Source: Paraphoma chrysanthemicola
Lineage: Eukaryota; Ascomycota; Dothideomycetes; Pleosporales; Phaeosphaeriaceae
Direction of reading: 5' to 3'
Length of the DNA: 64,000 nucleotides
Assembly: GCA_020744225.1 (NCBI GenBank)
Contig: JAGMWG010000012.1
Location: forward strand, 1 to 64,000
The translations under genes were made by a program, and so were the position numbers. Every line of letters starts with the position of its first letter. The first letter of the stretch is position 1. This document shows, one piece after another, positions 29,134 to 41,378 of the stretch. The notes under the pieces were generated by a model. The model made no database searches. It was not told where the DNA came from and saw only the letters and a program-made list of their open reading frames with translations.

Positions 29134-31315
29134 TTATATTAGGCAAATCTTTTGAGTTACTCTATACTCTTCACGTAGTATTCGCATCATAACTGCGTCT
29201 TGAACTTGATATATTCCTACTCTTACATACTTGTCCTTTGCAACTTTTCTAATGATTAGACCGTGGTATCTAGCTTCCCGAGACGCTGTAGGGCTGTTTG
29301 GAGGTTTCAATTCAACAATAGGCAAAGCCCAGGCTGTGAATCGTGACGCGATCGCAAATCCCCGTAGCGAATCGTCCTCGTCATCGAGATCGGCCTCAGC
29401 CCAGACTATTGACTTGTTCTTGTACGTGGCAGGACCTGGTGCGAAGTCGTCGTGGACGGGCCTATGCGTGTAAAGGGCTGTCCTTTGTCTCAAGCCTGTC
29501 CCAGTAGATCTGGTCGGCTCAATTACAGCAGGAATGAGGTGACCTACCAAGTCGAGTTCCACATGTTGTACTTGACCATAGACAGCTGTGGCATCGATCA
29601 GATCGACACGCAAGTCTTCGACAGTAGCGAAGCTGTTGCAACATTGATTGCAGAAAGGGCAATCTCCAAGAGCGAAGCGCACTCCTCCATCTCTACTCGC
29701 CCAACTCCAGCTTGGAGCTCGATAAGTTTTAGCTCGCTCGCCTTTGTTTTGCCATACAAGATCGAAAGGAAGATGCTGTCTGAAGTGGCCAGCCGCGTAT
29801 TGATGGTCATAGACCTGTCCAAATCTTTCGGCGATTCCTGCAATAGCGACCAAAATGTCTTTGTCGGGATACGTCAGGTCGCACAGAGTGTATGCATCGA
29901 TCATGTTTTGCCAAGCGGCCCAAACTGCATTACCTTTCGATTGTGAAGAGGTCATCCTGATCGGTTTATTGTCGGTCACACTAGCAAGATAAAAGCCAAT
30001 CCAACACTGTGCGATACTCGGGGCAGCCAAGTTGAAAGCCCTTAGGATAAGACTCATCAACCATCGACATTTGTTTACATTCCCAGTATATTCGATCCGC
30101 ACCAAAATGGAGCACTCGAGGTGCAAGGAATCGTTCTTGTACCACCCAGCCCCGTATATATAACGGTAGTGTTTTCACCGTGATGCTGGCGTGCCGACCT
30201 GCCCTAATGGTCCAACAGGGATTCTCTGGGAACCCTCCAAAGGTTTGAGGCCACCGCCAGAGTACATGGCAAGGTCGTAAAAGCGAGGGCTTTCGCGAGA
30301 CAAAGACACCGTCAGCCCCGCACTCGGCTTGAGCTGCAGCTATGTTGACGAGCGAGTTCGTGTAGACCTGACGCATGGCAACAGCGTGTTCCCTCCAGTC
30401 CTCAGTACTTCCAGCACCTGATTGCAAAATACACAAGCTGTCAACCCAGAGGTATCTGATGTTCAACATGCGCGTAACCGCGAGTGTGTCACGGAAAGTG
30501 TTCGAAAGAACATTGCTCGAGATCCCCTGATGCGACCATTCGTCGAGATTGTCAGCTGTAAGAATACAGATCGGCTCTTTGCCCCAACAGTGGCTGAGCG
30601 TGGCGTAGCGCCCGCTGGGTGGTTCGAGCGCAGTGATGATAAGTCGAGGACGGCCACAGTCCGAGGAAAGATCGAGAAGCCGCTTTGGTACCCACGACCC
30701 GCCCGGTGAACGATGCGATAATTCACAGTTAGTGTGTGTCGCTAGGCACTGCTTCAGCCAACACTCTGCAATCTCAAGAACTTTTACATCGCCAGTTGAC
30801 TCCGGAACCTCGGTAAAAGCAGATATAAAGCAGTCATCACGTACTCGCCAGGGCTCATCGGCCATATCGGCTCTGGCTTCGTCCAAGTACTTATCATAGC
30901 TCGCAGGTACTTCGATATCCTTCGTATACACCACATCGTAGGTTGTGCTGGCCAATCGACCGTCTGCAGACTCGAAGTAGAGGGTTCCGAGGCGATCCAA
31001 TGGTGTCAATTCGAATGTCACAGAGGTATTGACGAAAGTGTCAGAACTCAAAATCACGGCCGTATCTGCGCGCTCAGGTTCATAGTCGAGAATGATTTCC
31101 GAGCACAAGTAGCAGCCTTGTTGTGCTGCCTTCTCAACATCCTCAATGCAAGCGTGATGGCGACCCCGCAATATGGTTCGTGAATAGCGCGGGTTGGCCG
31201 CGAACATAGATATACATATTGCACAGAGCATTGTGCTAATATAAGAATATATAAGGGTCGTTGTTGAGTTACGCAAAGCAGACCGCACTTGCCCCGCATT
31301 TCGTTGGGTTGCCAA
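29134..31315 (-). CDS. HET domain protein (second type)
   Basis: Two exons: 31,315 (or the likelier ATG at 31,231, MLCAICISMF) down to 30,018, and 29,956 to 29,134. The 61-nt intron (30,017-29,957) starts GTATCG and ends CAG and keeps phase. The product is about 730 or 700 residues. An N-terminal Cys-rich patch (MLCAIC, then CYLC) precedes a HET domain with RYATLSHCWG, the RYLWVDSLCILQ block, and GWVVQERFLAPRVLHFG. The second exon has the usual tail with LTYPDKDILVAIAGIAERF and YRAPSWSWASRDGG. This is the large HET subfamily that is expanded in filamentous ascomycetes. It is convergent with the ankyrin-HET gene. No mutations break it. Confidence 0.87.
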
Positions 31316-32036
31316 GAGTGCTTACAGAAGGAGTTGGAAGTAAATCAGCTTGGCGCTAGAATGCATGCGCAACAGGGTTTAATCGTTAAATCCCGCGTCC
31401 TATTAAAGACAGGGAATGTTGACACGATCCATTATCGGGGTGTACCCATTTCTTCCCTATGTTACATTCATCGCAAGCACGTTTTACAAAATTTTCGCGC
31501 CGCTTTTCAAGATTATGAATTCTAACAGGCTTTCTGCTTGTGCCACTGTAGGGTTTTAGAGGATCGTGAGACTAGGCACCGCCATTGGGGGCTTGGTGAA
31601 AAGAAATGAGTACTCCAGCGGTTGTGGCAGCACGATTCCGCTCCTGAGGGTCAGACACCGCACAAGCGCAGAGTCATAGCCAGTTGATCTCGGAAGCTTG
31701 GAACCTTTCTACGGCAGACATAAGCGTAAAATTGGCCGCGTGGATTTTTTTTTAAATTCATCAGTCCGTGTGTTCAGAGTCTGAGACCTTACAGCCGGTG
31801 CTGGGTCGCGACACCAGGCGAGGTGAGTTCCCCGCACTTGGCTGGTAGGTGCGCCAGTTTTGGGCGGGGCGGGGCGGACTGTAATTATCCGATCGGGCGA
31901 TTGTGTGATTTTCGCTAGCTTTCTCTCATGCTTCAGTAAGAAAGCCCATGGTTTTGAAGCTCGCCGTTGAGAAAGCTTCAGAATAAGGCTGTTATCATCC
32001 AACAAACACTTCTGCGTCCGAGTTTTCATCGTCACC
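31316..32036. other. Gene-free promoter region
   Basis: It sits between two divergent genes. I see no further gene. A GC-box-like run (GGGCGGGGCGGGGCGG) is at about 31,863-31,878, roughly 160 bp before the aldo/keto reductase start, and a poly-T tract at about 31,745-31,753. Confidence 0.5.
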
Positions 32037-33179
32037 ATGGCCGAAGGATCTGCACTCACGACACCTAGAAACGCGACAACGCAACCAAGAAAATTATCTT
32101 CACTGATCTCAACTGTCGTCCTTGGAGGGGGAAGCTTCACCCACCAAAGCCACCCAAATCCAGAGAAATTGCCGGTTCGGAGCATCATCGAGCAGGCATT
32201 TGCCAGGGGAATCCGCACGTTTGACACTTCTCCATATTATGGGCCATCCGAAACACTATTGGGGGATGCATTCTCACAGCCAGCAATCACAAGCAAGTAC
32301 GCTCGGGAGGACTATGTGCTCATGACCAAGGTTGGACGCATTGCCGCCACAGAGTTTGACTATTCGCCTGCTTGGGTACGCAAATCGGTCGACCGCTCTT
32401 TGAGCCAGCTGGGAACGAATTATCTGGATGTTGTCTTCTGTCATGATATCGAGTTTGTAACAGATGGCGACGTCCTTGCTGCAATCGATACTCTCCTTCA
32501 CCTCATGGGAGAAAAGAAAGTCCGATACATTGGCTGTTCGGGATACAACTTGGAGAGATTGGTACGGATTGCGAACCTGGTCAAGGACACTTACGGTCGA
32601 CCTCTTGATGCTGTGCAGGCCTGGGGACAGCTGACGCTACAAAACACGAGGCTTGAGATGGATGGCCTACCTCAATTCCGTGCTGCGGGCGTCGATACCA
32701 TATTCTGTTCCAGCCCTCTATGTATAGGGCTCTTGCGAGGAAATGGCGTCCCTATAGGTGCGTTGGGAGACTGGCACCCTGCTCCTGCAGGTCTGCGTCG
32801 AGTCGCCCTAGATGCGTCTAATTGGGTCGAGTCACAGGGGCAAAATCTCGCAGCCCTGGCTATCCGTTTCTCTCTGATCAAGGTCATTCGTGCTTCCAAT
32901 GCTACCTCCAGGACGGCGTTGATAATAGCATGTAGCACAGTAGCGGAGCTGGAAAGTAACCTCCGCGCAATCGACATGGTTGCGCAGAGCTCATTGGTAT
33001 GCAGCCCTTTGCTTGAAACAATCAATGAAGCCTGTCTGAAAGAGGATGAGCCGTTGTTCAATGGTGTGCGGCAGATTCTCTCTTCCTGGATAGACTATTC
33101 GTTCACTAGCCCCGAGAAAGAGTGGGATGTGCAGCAAAAGAAGATGCGAGTCACCTCCGACGCTGAATCAAGTATCTAG
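32037..33179 (+). CDS. Aldo/keto reductase, D-arabinose 1-dehydrogenase-like
   Basis: A single-exon ORF of 380 residues starts in good context (CACCATGG). The fold is an aldo/keto reductase barrel: GIRTFDTSPYYG holds the catalytic Asp and Tyr, LMTKVGR the Lys, and VVFCHDIEFV the His. The order and spacing fit the NAD(P)-dependent Ara2 / L-galactose dehydrogenase branch, which oxidises D-arabinose in yeast on the way to erythroascorbate. CIGLLRGNGVP and LAIRFSL blocks are also typical. Substrate is inferred from family. The protein has no targeting signal and should be cytosolic. The GC-box-like run about 160 bp upstream may be part of its promoter. Confidence 0.83.
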   Translation: MAEGSALTTPRNATTQPRKLSSLISTVVLGGGSFTHQSHPNPEKLPVRSIIEQAFARGIRTFDTSPYYGPSETLLGDAFSQPAITSKYAREDYVLMTKVGRIAATEFDYSPAWVRKSVDRSLSQLGTNYLDVVFCHDIEFVTDGDVLAAIDTLLHLMGEKKVRYIGCSGYNLERLVRIANLVKDTYGRPLDAVQAWGQLTLQNTRLEMDGLPQFRAAGVDTIFCSSPLCIGLLRGNGVPIGALGDWHPAPAGLRRVALDASNWVESQGQNLAALAIRFSLIKVIRASNATSRTALIIACSTVAELESNLRAIDMVAQSSLVCSPLLETINEACLKEDEPLFNGVRQILSSWIDYSFTSPEKEWDVQQKKMRVTSDAESSI

Positions 33180-33962
33180 TGACACCCTTTCGATCTTTCC
33201 AATCTAAGAACATTTTTTCTCAACTCATAGTGTAACTGTGTTCCTACATACCAAGGGATGCCTTGATTGTTCGTCTGCCATCATAATCGCTCTGGCATTC
33301 CCGCTTCTACTAGAGGGGAAAGTGACCCCTACACCTCCCAGCCTGCCTGAAAGGTCGTTTCCTCAAAGGTAGTTGGTATAGCAATGACAGTGTCTGCAAA
33401 GTCGTAACCTGGAACTGGAATGTCTGGTTCAAGTGGTCTGGGCTAGGTGAGTTCGCCACGGGTCAATGCTGCAGAGTTGGTTGTATGATGTACGATTCTG
33501 GCCAGTTGTCGATTGTAAGCCCAGAATGTGAAGGGTTAAGTAAGAAGGGGTGATCAGTCTTGGCGCACGTTATTGCTCGCATGATGCACAAAGGTGCACA
33601 TGTCGCTGATGTTCAGGGTCAAACAACAAGGCAATGTCCATGATGCGGATGTGTCACGCAGTCAGACGGTATCTCCGTCAAGAACGAGTCCTTCAGAAAT
33701 TGATCCTCTTGCTTCATACGACAAACTATCTCTTGTAAGATGAACTAACGTGTGATGTTCGTACGGAACAATCGACCTTGACGCAAAGTAGGAGGTCCAC
33801 CGGAACAAAGCTTGGCTACCACGTAGTGCTACTCCATCGCGCATGATCACTCCACTGCGACTGTGCTCTCTGCTGAGGCTACCTTGGCACTTTATCGCTC
33901 GCTCTTACTTGCGCCCTACTGTCCGAATCGTACTGGTGCCGGTGTTTCTATTCGAAAGTAAG
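33180..33962. other. Gene-free stretch
   Basis: No supported gene or RNA seen. Composition is ordinary, without obvious repeats. Confidence 0.45.
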
Positions 33963-34282
33963 TCATTGCAATAATTGTCTCTCTCCACCTGTTCGATCCC
34001 AGACAAAAGCAACCAAGGACTAACAGTCGAACAAGACTTACGCTTCGTCAGCGGCAACCTGGGTTGACTACTAGCCTTCTGCGGCGGTCCAGCGACGCGG
34101 CTAGCCACCTGACCGGCGTTGTTTAGCCCTTCACGTATATTATTGATATCGTGGATAAGATCGTTGCGACCGGGCGCGGGGCCAGGGGGAGCTGGTGCTG
34201 GGTTGGCTGCGCGATTTGCGGGGTTGACCATCGCGGCTGCTAGGGTGGCGAGGAAGAGAACGGGGATAGTAGGATTGACCAT
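33963..34282 (-). CDS. Small secreted Pro/Ala-rich protein
   Basis: Two proposed exons, 34,282-34,042 and 33,988-33,963, give about 88 residues. The 53-nt intron (34,041-33,989) starts GTAAGT and ends ACAG. The N-terminus (MVNPTIPVLFLATLAAA) is a signal peptide. A Pro/Ala-rich stretch follows (NPAPAPPGPAPG), then an amphipathic DINNIREGLNNAGQVASRV, then a basic LTKRK. The protein has no Cys. It could be a secreted peptide precursor or a small cell-wall protein. The exon 2 border is uncertain because later AG sites exist. Confidence 0.45.
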
Positions 34283-34319
34283 TGTGGTTTGGGAGCTCTT
34301 GATAAGTCGCACAGAAATT

Positions 34320-36283
34320 TTGTATCAACTAAAATGGTGAGGTAATTGATAGGGATGGCTCAGTAGTATGGTATGCTGGAGTGCGAAGCAGATGAACTCT
34401 CCTGGCTGATCATTGTAGCACAGCTTGAGATGGATATATACCCACCCTTCGTGTCCCGTGAAGGTTGAGACAGCTCGCCGGGTAATCACGCATCCATGGA
34501 ATACCCATGGTCTTCCATGAGATAGTCGTCAGTCTGAGGCGCACAGAATTTCACCCTCAGCACTGCCCTCACGCCACATTCGCACCGCGCACAGATTTCC
34601 TCTGGGAAACATCGGCCTCAAGAGTTCGAGATCGCGTGCGCGTCAAAGCTCACGCGGCTGAGTCCGTGCAGAAGGAGGCTAGGATCATCACAAAAAACAC
34701 ATTGGGGTGATAATCCATCGGGGATATGCACTTGTAGTCCTCCTCTGTGGCTCGGCATCCACTGCATGTGTCAAAAGCCGGATAGATACGCAAAGCTGGG
34801 GGCCAATATGCGGTTTCGGGAATGCTTAAGTAGGGGTTTGTGGATGCGAGGTGTTTCGGTTGGGGCGGAGGGCCTTGTCACAGCCTTGTGGGTGCCAAGA
34901 GTTGGGGCTGAGAAGGGAGGTTGATCTTGTTCGGGCGCGTGGTGTAGTGTTTCGAGATGGAGAGATCTGATACAAGCGGGAAAGCAGCAAGTAAGAAGGG
35001 AAGGAGAATGTCACTGGAGGCTGTGATTGTTGTTGTGTTGGTTATGGCTGCCGAGTTGTGAAACATTAGGGCGGGGAACTAGCTCATAAACAGTAAGAGT
35101 CGCAACTACTCGGTATAACCTGGCACGCTTAGAGAAACAGCAAAAAAAAATGAGTCTAATTGTAGATACAGCTTCTCTCACGCGCGACAATGTGTCCCGT
35201 CAACATTTGCGCAGACCATCATTGCGCCGAGTTGCTACCTGTGGCCCATATAATCCGCCATTGCCATTATGTTCCGACTCGTAGCCAGAATTCCTAGCCC
35301 TTGAGGGTTTATCGCTGATGTTACTTGGATTTTCCTCGTTGTTATCGTCCTTAATGCTATGGTTGTCATTAGAAGCTTTATCGTCGACATTGCAGTTGAG
35401 CCTGCGTTGCTTATTAGCTTTTTTTAGCCTGTTATACAATCTTCTAAATCACCTACCCCAATGTCTGCTGAAGCGCCAAAAGCTGGCTCAGCACTCTGAT
35501 GGCATTACAACCTAAGTGTCAGCTCAGGCTCGGTGCCCGATATTGCGGTTTGTAAGCACGATTGCTGCGATATTCCATGCCTAACTTCGTGCAGGTTGTG
35601 GGCGCTGGTATGATAGCACAACTGACTCTTGGGTCGGATCTGCTAGCTTGGCGTGGAGATGCTATGATTCGATTCACAAAGCCTCTCATGCGCTGGACAC
35701 GATCCTTACCTTGGAGACGTAATTTGTTGATTATTACCGTAGTACGGGAGAGATAGGTGGACGTTAAGGGTTCTCAAGATTAAAGTAGAACGAGGTACAA
35801 TTATCTCACTTATGCCAGATCGCTGATGGTTCATGCGCAGGGGTGCTGATCGTCTAAACATGCTGAGAAGTCGTTACGGACGCTTTTCCATGCCGTACGT
35901 GGACGACATTCTCAATTCGGCAGCTGCCACTCGAGAATCGGGTATTGGTTCGAGCGGCATCCTTGCAAAGGGCATATGTACCTCAGCCGATACCGCGCAT
36001 ATTGCTATATTACGCCCCACATTGGGACAAGAACCAATCGAATTGCATTACTGCGCACTGTTCTCCTCATCCACACTTCTTTGTTTGGTTGCACGGACAT
36101 GCGCCCTGCCATCTCACAGCATGCATGAGGCTTTCCATGCCGAATCAGACGGCTTCCAAGACCGTAGATCGATGCAGCCTTTTGCGTTGAGCCGTCAGAT
36201 TGCACGCGATAGGACCGACCAGGCTGTGAACAAAAGTCCATAACCTCGCCCATGTCCGTGAAGTGTTCTGCCCCATCGCAACC
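34320..36283. other. Gene-free stretch of about 2 kb
   Basis: I see no convincing gene. Small frames (for example 35,833-36,243 plus) have no domain and no codon-use support. Parts around 35,300-35,460 are rich in TTA/CTT and may be old repeat remains. Confidence 0.45.
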
Positions 36284-38538
36284 ATGCAAACGCGCCTGTT
36301 CGCTATCTTCGCCCTTGTCCTCGCGGCTCTTGTGACAGCGCAGGAGAACATCCAGGATCCGATCAAAGGATTCTGCCGCCGACACCAGCATCAGACGTGC
36401 ATTATCGACAATAAGCTGTACATCGATGGTGGCCTTGTGTACTACGGGACCGATGTTCAACCTTCGAGCCAAGCGCAAACAAGTGAGGAACCTCAACGAG
36501 CGATGCGATTGAGATCCGGTCTTACAGTTTCATTCAGATACCTGGCTCATTTATGAGGACGTGTCAAGGCCAGAACCAGACTTTCCTCCTCAATTTAGCA
36601 ATCTCACAAAGGTATATTCTTCGTCTCAGCCTTGCCCATGAACGTCTCTAGCTGACCGAACCCGCGCGCATCATAGGATCGAGAAGTACCATCGGTGAGC
36701 GGCGGCGTACTTTGGCCGGACACGGTCAACAAGGTCTTCTACCAGTTCGGGGGCGAGTACTCAAATACGACTGCGCAGGCCTTCAGCACGCTTTGGTATT
36801 ACGATACGATATACAACACTTGGAATCGTTCGACCAGCTCGGATGCTTCCCAAAGCCAAGTCTCGTGGCCGGCATTCGGCGCAGGGGTGACAACCGACCA
36901 AGGCAGCGGGTACTACTACGGGGGCTATCTGAGCAATAAAACCACACCAAAGTGGGCTGGTGACGCATTGATGTTGAACAGCCTGGTGTCATACAACATG
37001 ACCGATCGGACTTGGAAAAACCGTACATTCGACACGACGCCTCGAGCGGAAGGCACCTTGCAATACATTACCGCTGGGGCGCGCGGCATGCTGGTGTATT
37101 TTGGAGGCGTGGAGACGGTCAATGGGACCAAGACATATGTACGCGTGGCGCGGGCTGTAAATCATTTAGCATGCTGACATCGTCTAGGCTAACATGAGTG
37201 TGAGCACAATGGCGTCAATCGAGGATTCTTCGTTCACTAACCTTTCGTGATAGCAGATACATGTCCTCGATATTGCTAATGGTAGATGGGAAACACAAAC
37301 TACCTCGGGTGAGATACCAGAGCCAAGACGAGGTTTTTGTGCTGGCGTAGCATGCGCAACCGACAATTCCTCGTACAACATGTGGGTCCCGCTCTTGGGC
37401 GTATTCTGTGGCACGCTGACCATCGGAGATATCTTTTCGGCGGCATTGGTGCGAATGAGACTGCCCTGGAAGATGTATGGGTTCTGTCTCTACCCTCTTT
37501 TACATGGATTTACGTAAGTCCAATCAAAAACGCGAATGCCGTGACGGCCGTGAGCTCATAGTCGCAGTGGTATCCCAAGCCGAAACAGAGCACCTATCGG
37601 AATGGAAAAGCCTGGACGTCTTGCGACGTGGTCAACCACTCCCAAATGATCATCATGGGCGGCTACTACACCAACGCCACTCAGCCTGCGTGCGACGTAC
37701 CCACAATCGGAGGTCAACATGGTCTAATGCTCGGGCAAGAATTGGTTGAGAATGGCCAACCGTGGCTGGCGCTTAATTCCAGTGTGACGAGATACCGGGT
37801 ACCAAAAAATATCTCGGACGTGATAGGTGGCAAGTAAGTTTGTGGAGCATCACATGAGATGCCGCGCTGACATCGTCAAGCACCGATGGCCGTGCAACTT
37901 TGACCGCGCCAGCTGCAGGGTGGGCAACACAGGATCTGTCCGTATACTTTGCAACAAGTTGGATCGCACCGTCTCGCTCAGCCACTCGATCCATTCCATC
38001 AGCCTTGTCGTCGAGTAGTCCCTCTCCGAAGCCGAGCGGAGCCAAAAAGACGAACACAGGTGCGATTGTTGGGGGTGTCATTGGTGGAGTCATATTCTTC
38101 GTTGCTGTCGTTGTGTTGGCAATATTCTGCTTGCGGAGGCGTCGATCAAAGCGAGAACAAGCACAAAGCACACCGCGCGAATTGCCAGTCGAACCTGTAC
38201 AAGCGACGTCAGCAGGGAAACAGTTATCGCCATCACACTCTGTACAGCCGTCGTACTCATTCCAAGGTTCGCCATCATCGCAGACATCAGAATATCATAA
38301 TTACCAGGAGTCACCGCCACAGCATCAGCAGCCCTGGACACAGCCCGTAGCATATGGACAACCAACAAGTTTGTCCAACGTTCAGCAGACTTACTACCCA
38401 CGTCCGACGGATCCGATGCTATCACCACCGAAGGCGCCAACGCCAAGTGCGGAGCTGTCTGGAAAGAAATCGCCAGCGCATGCCGAGTTACCGGAAATCA
38501 GCAGCCCAGTGCTGGTGCGGCACGAAGATCTGAGATGA
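36284..38538 (+). CDS. Kelch-repeat extracellular protein with one transmembrane helix
   Basis: Eight exons: 36,284-36,482; 36,538-36,611; 36,677-37,138; 37,188-37,199; 37,257-37,381; 37,429-37,513; 37,562-37,833; 37,881-38,538, totalling 1,887 nt or 628 residues. A signal peptide (MQTRLFAIFALVLAALVTA) leads into a Kelch/beta-propeller region with repeats such as KLYIDGGLVYYG, VFYQFGGEY, GMLVYFGGVE, NIYLFGGIG and MIIMGGYY. N-glycosylation sites are frequent. A Ser-rich stalk and a helix (AIVGGVIGGVIFFVAVVVLA) followed by LRRRR place the C-terminus in the cytosol, with a Pro/Ser/Gln-rich tail. This is the common fungal design of a plasma-membrane Kelch sensor or wall-linked protein; ligand unknown. 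The fourth exon is only 12 nt. A second acceptor 3 nt upstream of exon 5 would add one residue. Confidence 0.82.
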
Positions 38539-38548
38539 AGGATGGTCC

Positions 38549-38622
38549 GTTGTCGATGTTTGATTTACAGTAGTCTTTGGCAAGTAGCGTATTAAGATCA
38601 TGTCACGTACATAGAAACCACG
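38549..38622. repeat. Diverged copy of the sequence at 41,299-41,370
   Basis: Just after the Kelch gene stop, a stretch containing TTTGGCAAGTAGCGTATTAA aligns with CTCTGGCAAGTCGCATATTC at about 41,325, with roughly 80% identity over about 60 nt by eye. The second copy overlaps the 3' end of the Cys-rich gene. Confidence 0.5.
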
Positions 38623-39719
38623 TCAATCTATTGTAGCTAATCTTTCATTATAAGAGAAGTCACGTCGAGGCCGTTCGAATTCTGTATCCGATTGTTAGTA
38701 TCACCAATGCCAAGGTCGGTACAACCATTCCGAAATGCCCTGAATCTTGCATAACTAAGAGCATAGGTGCGCGCTGAGTACAGCTACTCTTACCGTCATC
38801 TTGCACAGACATTCAGCGAATGTTCGTTTCAGGAATGGCTTGGTGCATGTCTCAGCATAACCGAACAAGAAAGTTTCGACCAGTGATTCAAGCTGACCAA
38901 ATTTTATGTTGAGGACCGAGATGTTGTATCTACATTTGAGTCGGCTCTGGTTTTGGATAGAACGATCGAGATAACGTATTGTCATTGATCAGCATACAGT
39001 CCTCTGACGTTCCATGTTTGTTTTGGACGCTTTGCAGCCGAGAACCTTGAGAAGACTTACGGCCGCCTTATTGAACTCAAAATTCTGCGATAGAGCACTC
39101 AGTCTGCTGCGGATACGTTGAAGAGGATATACGCCGCAACTATGTGTTGTTTTGACAGCAAATGGCCAATTAGGTCTGGGTTGGCAAGCGATTTCAAGAC
39201 AGTGGAATGGTCACAACAAGAACGGTAGCACACGAAGAGCCTCAATTCTTGCATATAGAACTTCTCCGCACCCCAGGTGAGCCAGTACTATGGTGATAAG
39301 CTGGAGGACAGCTCCTGTGGTCCTATGGTGGGGGAGAGAAAGTGGTGAGGAGAAGGGGGCGCGGGGTACGAGTGGTCTGCCCAGGTCGCGACCAATCGGA
39401 TGAACATCCGACCACAAGATTCCAGCTCCGTGGCCTCCGATCTCTGCTATAGCCAATAGATGAATCAACCAGCTAATTAACCACTAGAATCAGAGATGAT
39501 GGGGAGGTTTCTTGTACTCAAATACTGCTATCTTAGCCGAGGCTCACTACATCGGGAGGACAGCCCGTCACCAGTACAAAATCCCTCGCCGGTACCCGGG
39601 GGTGTTTGTTTCTTTGTAGACGCGAACATTAGCTCTATATTCGAGTAGTCTCCAAGAAGCTATCACCGCATATTCTCGATACCTTATCTAGTTGCATCAT
39701 CCCAAATCTTGTCCTCCAA
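38623..39719. other. Gene-free stretch
   Basis: No supported gene or RNA. Short minus-strand frames at 38,755-38,985 and 39,211-39,468 show no domain. Confidence 0.45.
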
Positions 39720-40850
39720 ATGACTGATGACAAGCCAACCGTGGCCAACGGCGCCTTCAGGACTGCCGCGCCTGGCCATGAGGTGCGTTACAAGACAACC
39801 TCTGGCGTCGAAAAGTCGATGCATGTCCTCGCGACTGCCTCCCAGACCAATCGGCGTCTGACTGCCTCTATTTTCAACCTGGAACCAAACGAGGAATCCG
39901 ACATTACATTGCATGCACTGGAGGACAAGGGTTATCTCGTGCTGGAAGGCAACATCACATTCAATATGCCGCTTGACCATTGCGTCATCACAGCCGCCAA
40001 AGGCGAGTTCGTCTGGCATCCCAATGGCCGCCCCATCAGCTTCAAGGCAGGTGACAAGGGTGCCAAGTATCTGCTCTATCTAGTTCCAGGTACCGACTTT
40101 GTCCCTCACTTTTTCGAATCGACCACCGAGCTTGAACTTGACTGGCCTGAGCAAAAGACTGCACTGAGGAATAAGGCCTTGAATGAATACGGTGTAGGCC
40201 TCTACGAAGATGAGAAAGATGTTCCCAAATCGATAAGGCCCGCTGCTTCCAACGGCCCACTAACACCCGATGCCCGGCTCCTGATGCCCGAAGAAAGTGA
40301 CCGCAAGGTCAATCGCCCCTTCAAGTCTGATCCTAGCAACGTATTCCAATTGAACATCGATCGCGGTGTCATGACTGGCGTTGACCTTGTATTTCACTCT
40401 TGGGGTCACCAAACCGGCGGGCTCTTCGAACTCCTCGAGGTCACCTGGCACAAACCCGACATTGTCTTCCCGCACGTACACACGCTCGAAGAAGAAGGAT
40501 TCTATATTCTGGAGGGAGAGTTCACGCTCTATGTTTCAGAACCCAAGGGCATAACCAAAATAGTCGGTCGCCCCGGGGACTGGTTGTGGGGACCACGTGA
40601 TAACCCGCACTACTACCACATTACCGGAGAGAAAGGTGCCCGCCTGGTATGTTGTCTACTTCCTGGCGGCTCCGGATTCATGAATTTTTTCCATGGCGTT
40701 GCGGTGCAAGGGCGAGGCGCGGATCTGTCAACGATGGAAAAGTTCAAGGAATTCGCGGAGTGGCAGGGTAAGGTTTCTGCTCAATTTTTGGTTGGGCCCG
40801 ATGAGTGGCCCGGCGACTACCCGTCAAAGGATTTGGCTCTGGACGAGTGA
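39720..40850 (+). CDS. Bicupin protein, quercetinase-like family
   Basis: Single-exon ORF of 376 residues. Two cupin barrels are visible. The first, about residues 40-120, has GYLVLEGNITFNM and GEFVWHPNGRPISF but lacks the full metal triad. The second, about 230-320, has FPHVHTLEEEGFYILEGEF, a classic HxH...E metal site, and a downstream PRDNPHYYHI with the fourth His. Metal-dependent dioxygenase or isomerase chemistry is known in this family; the substrate cannot be told here. The product should be cytosolic, with no signal peptide. It stands alone between gene-poor stretches, so the neighbours give no pathway hint. Confidence 0.8.
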   Translation: MTDDKPTVANGAFRTAAPGHEVRYKTTSGVEKSMHVLATASQTNRRLTASIFNLEPNEESDITLHALEDKGYLVLEGNITFNMPLDHCVITAAKGEFVWHPNGRPISFKAGDKGAKYLLYLVPGTDFVPHFFESTTELELDWPEQKTALRNKALNEYGVGLYEDEKDVPKSIRPAASNGPLTPDARLLMPEESDRKVNRPFKSDPSNVFQLNIDRGVMTGVDLVFHSWGHQTGGLFELLEVTWHKPDIVFPHVHTLEEEGFYILEGEFTLYVSEPKGITKIVGRPGDWLWGPRDNPHYYHITGEKGARLVCCLLPGGSGFMNFFHGVAVQGRGADLSTMEKFKEFAEWQGKVSAQFLVGPDEWPGDYPSKDLALDE

Positions 40851-41378
40851 GCACCCTACCGTATAGATTGGCGGAAGATATGTAAAGCTAGCAGGGGGCT
40901 GTGTGACGAGTCGCTGCTGTTAAAAACATACAGTTAGTGTAGCCAGCCGTGCTACTAGATCGTTGATCGGGCAATACGAAGTTGAGCCTCTGCCGGCAGT
41001 ACTTATGTTCTGCCTCTCTGTACGGTAGATCGTTAGTAAAAATGGTTAAAATCTACACTTTGCTGCAGCATCACGTTATCCGACCTCAGACATGCTGACG
41101 ACCCATCAAAGCCGTTGTACGATCCAGACGACCAATATAGATCATCTCTCTTCTTCAGGTTCTAGCATAATGTGAAGTTCACTACCCGCGACATCGACAA
41201 ATGGGTTCAAGGCGGGGTTGTGCTCCTGCGGGGGGAGGTAGCGGTCCTCACTCAAGACCAGCCCTTGGCCAGTGCTTTTGCCAGGTTTACCGTCAAGTTT
41301 GTCGGGAATTGAACTACAATAGCCTCTGGCAAGTCGCATATTCAGATCACGTCAATTACATAGACACCAGGTTTCGGT
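40851..41378. other. Gene-free stretch
   Basis: It lies between the bicupin and the convergent Cys-rich gene. No gene seen. Its end holds the repeat shared with 38,549-38,622. Confidence 0.45.

Noticed and set aside
35833..36243. Gene upstream of the Kelch gene
   Set aside because: A 136-codon frame with 'YVDD' caught the eye as possible RT, but no other RT motif is present.
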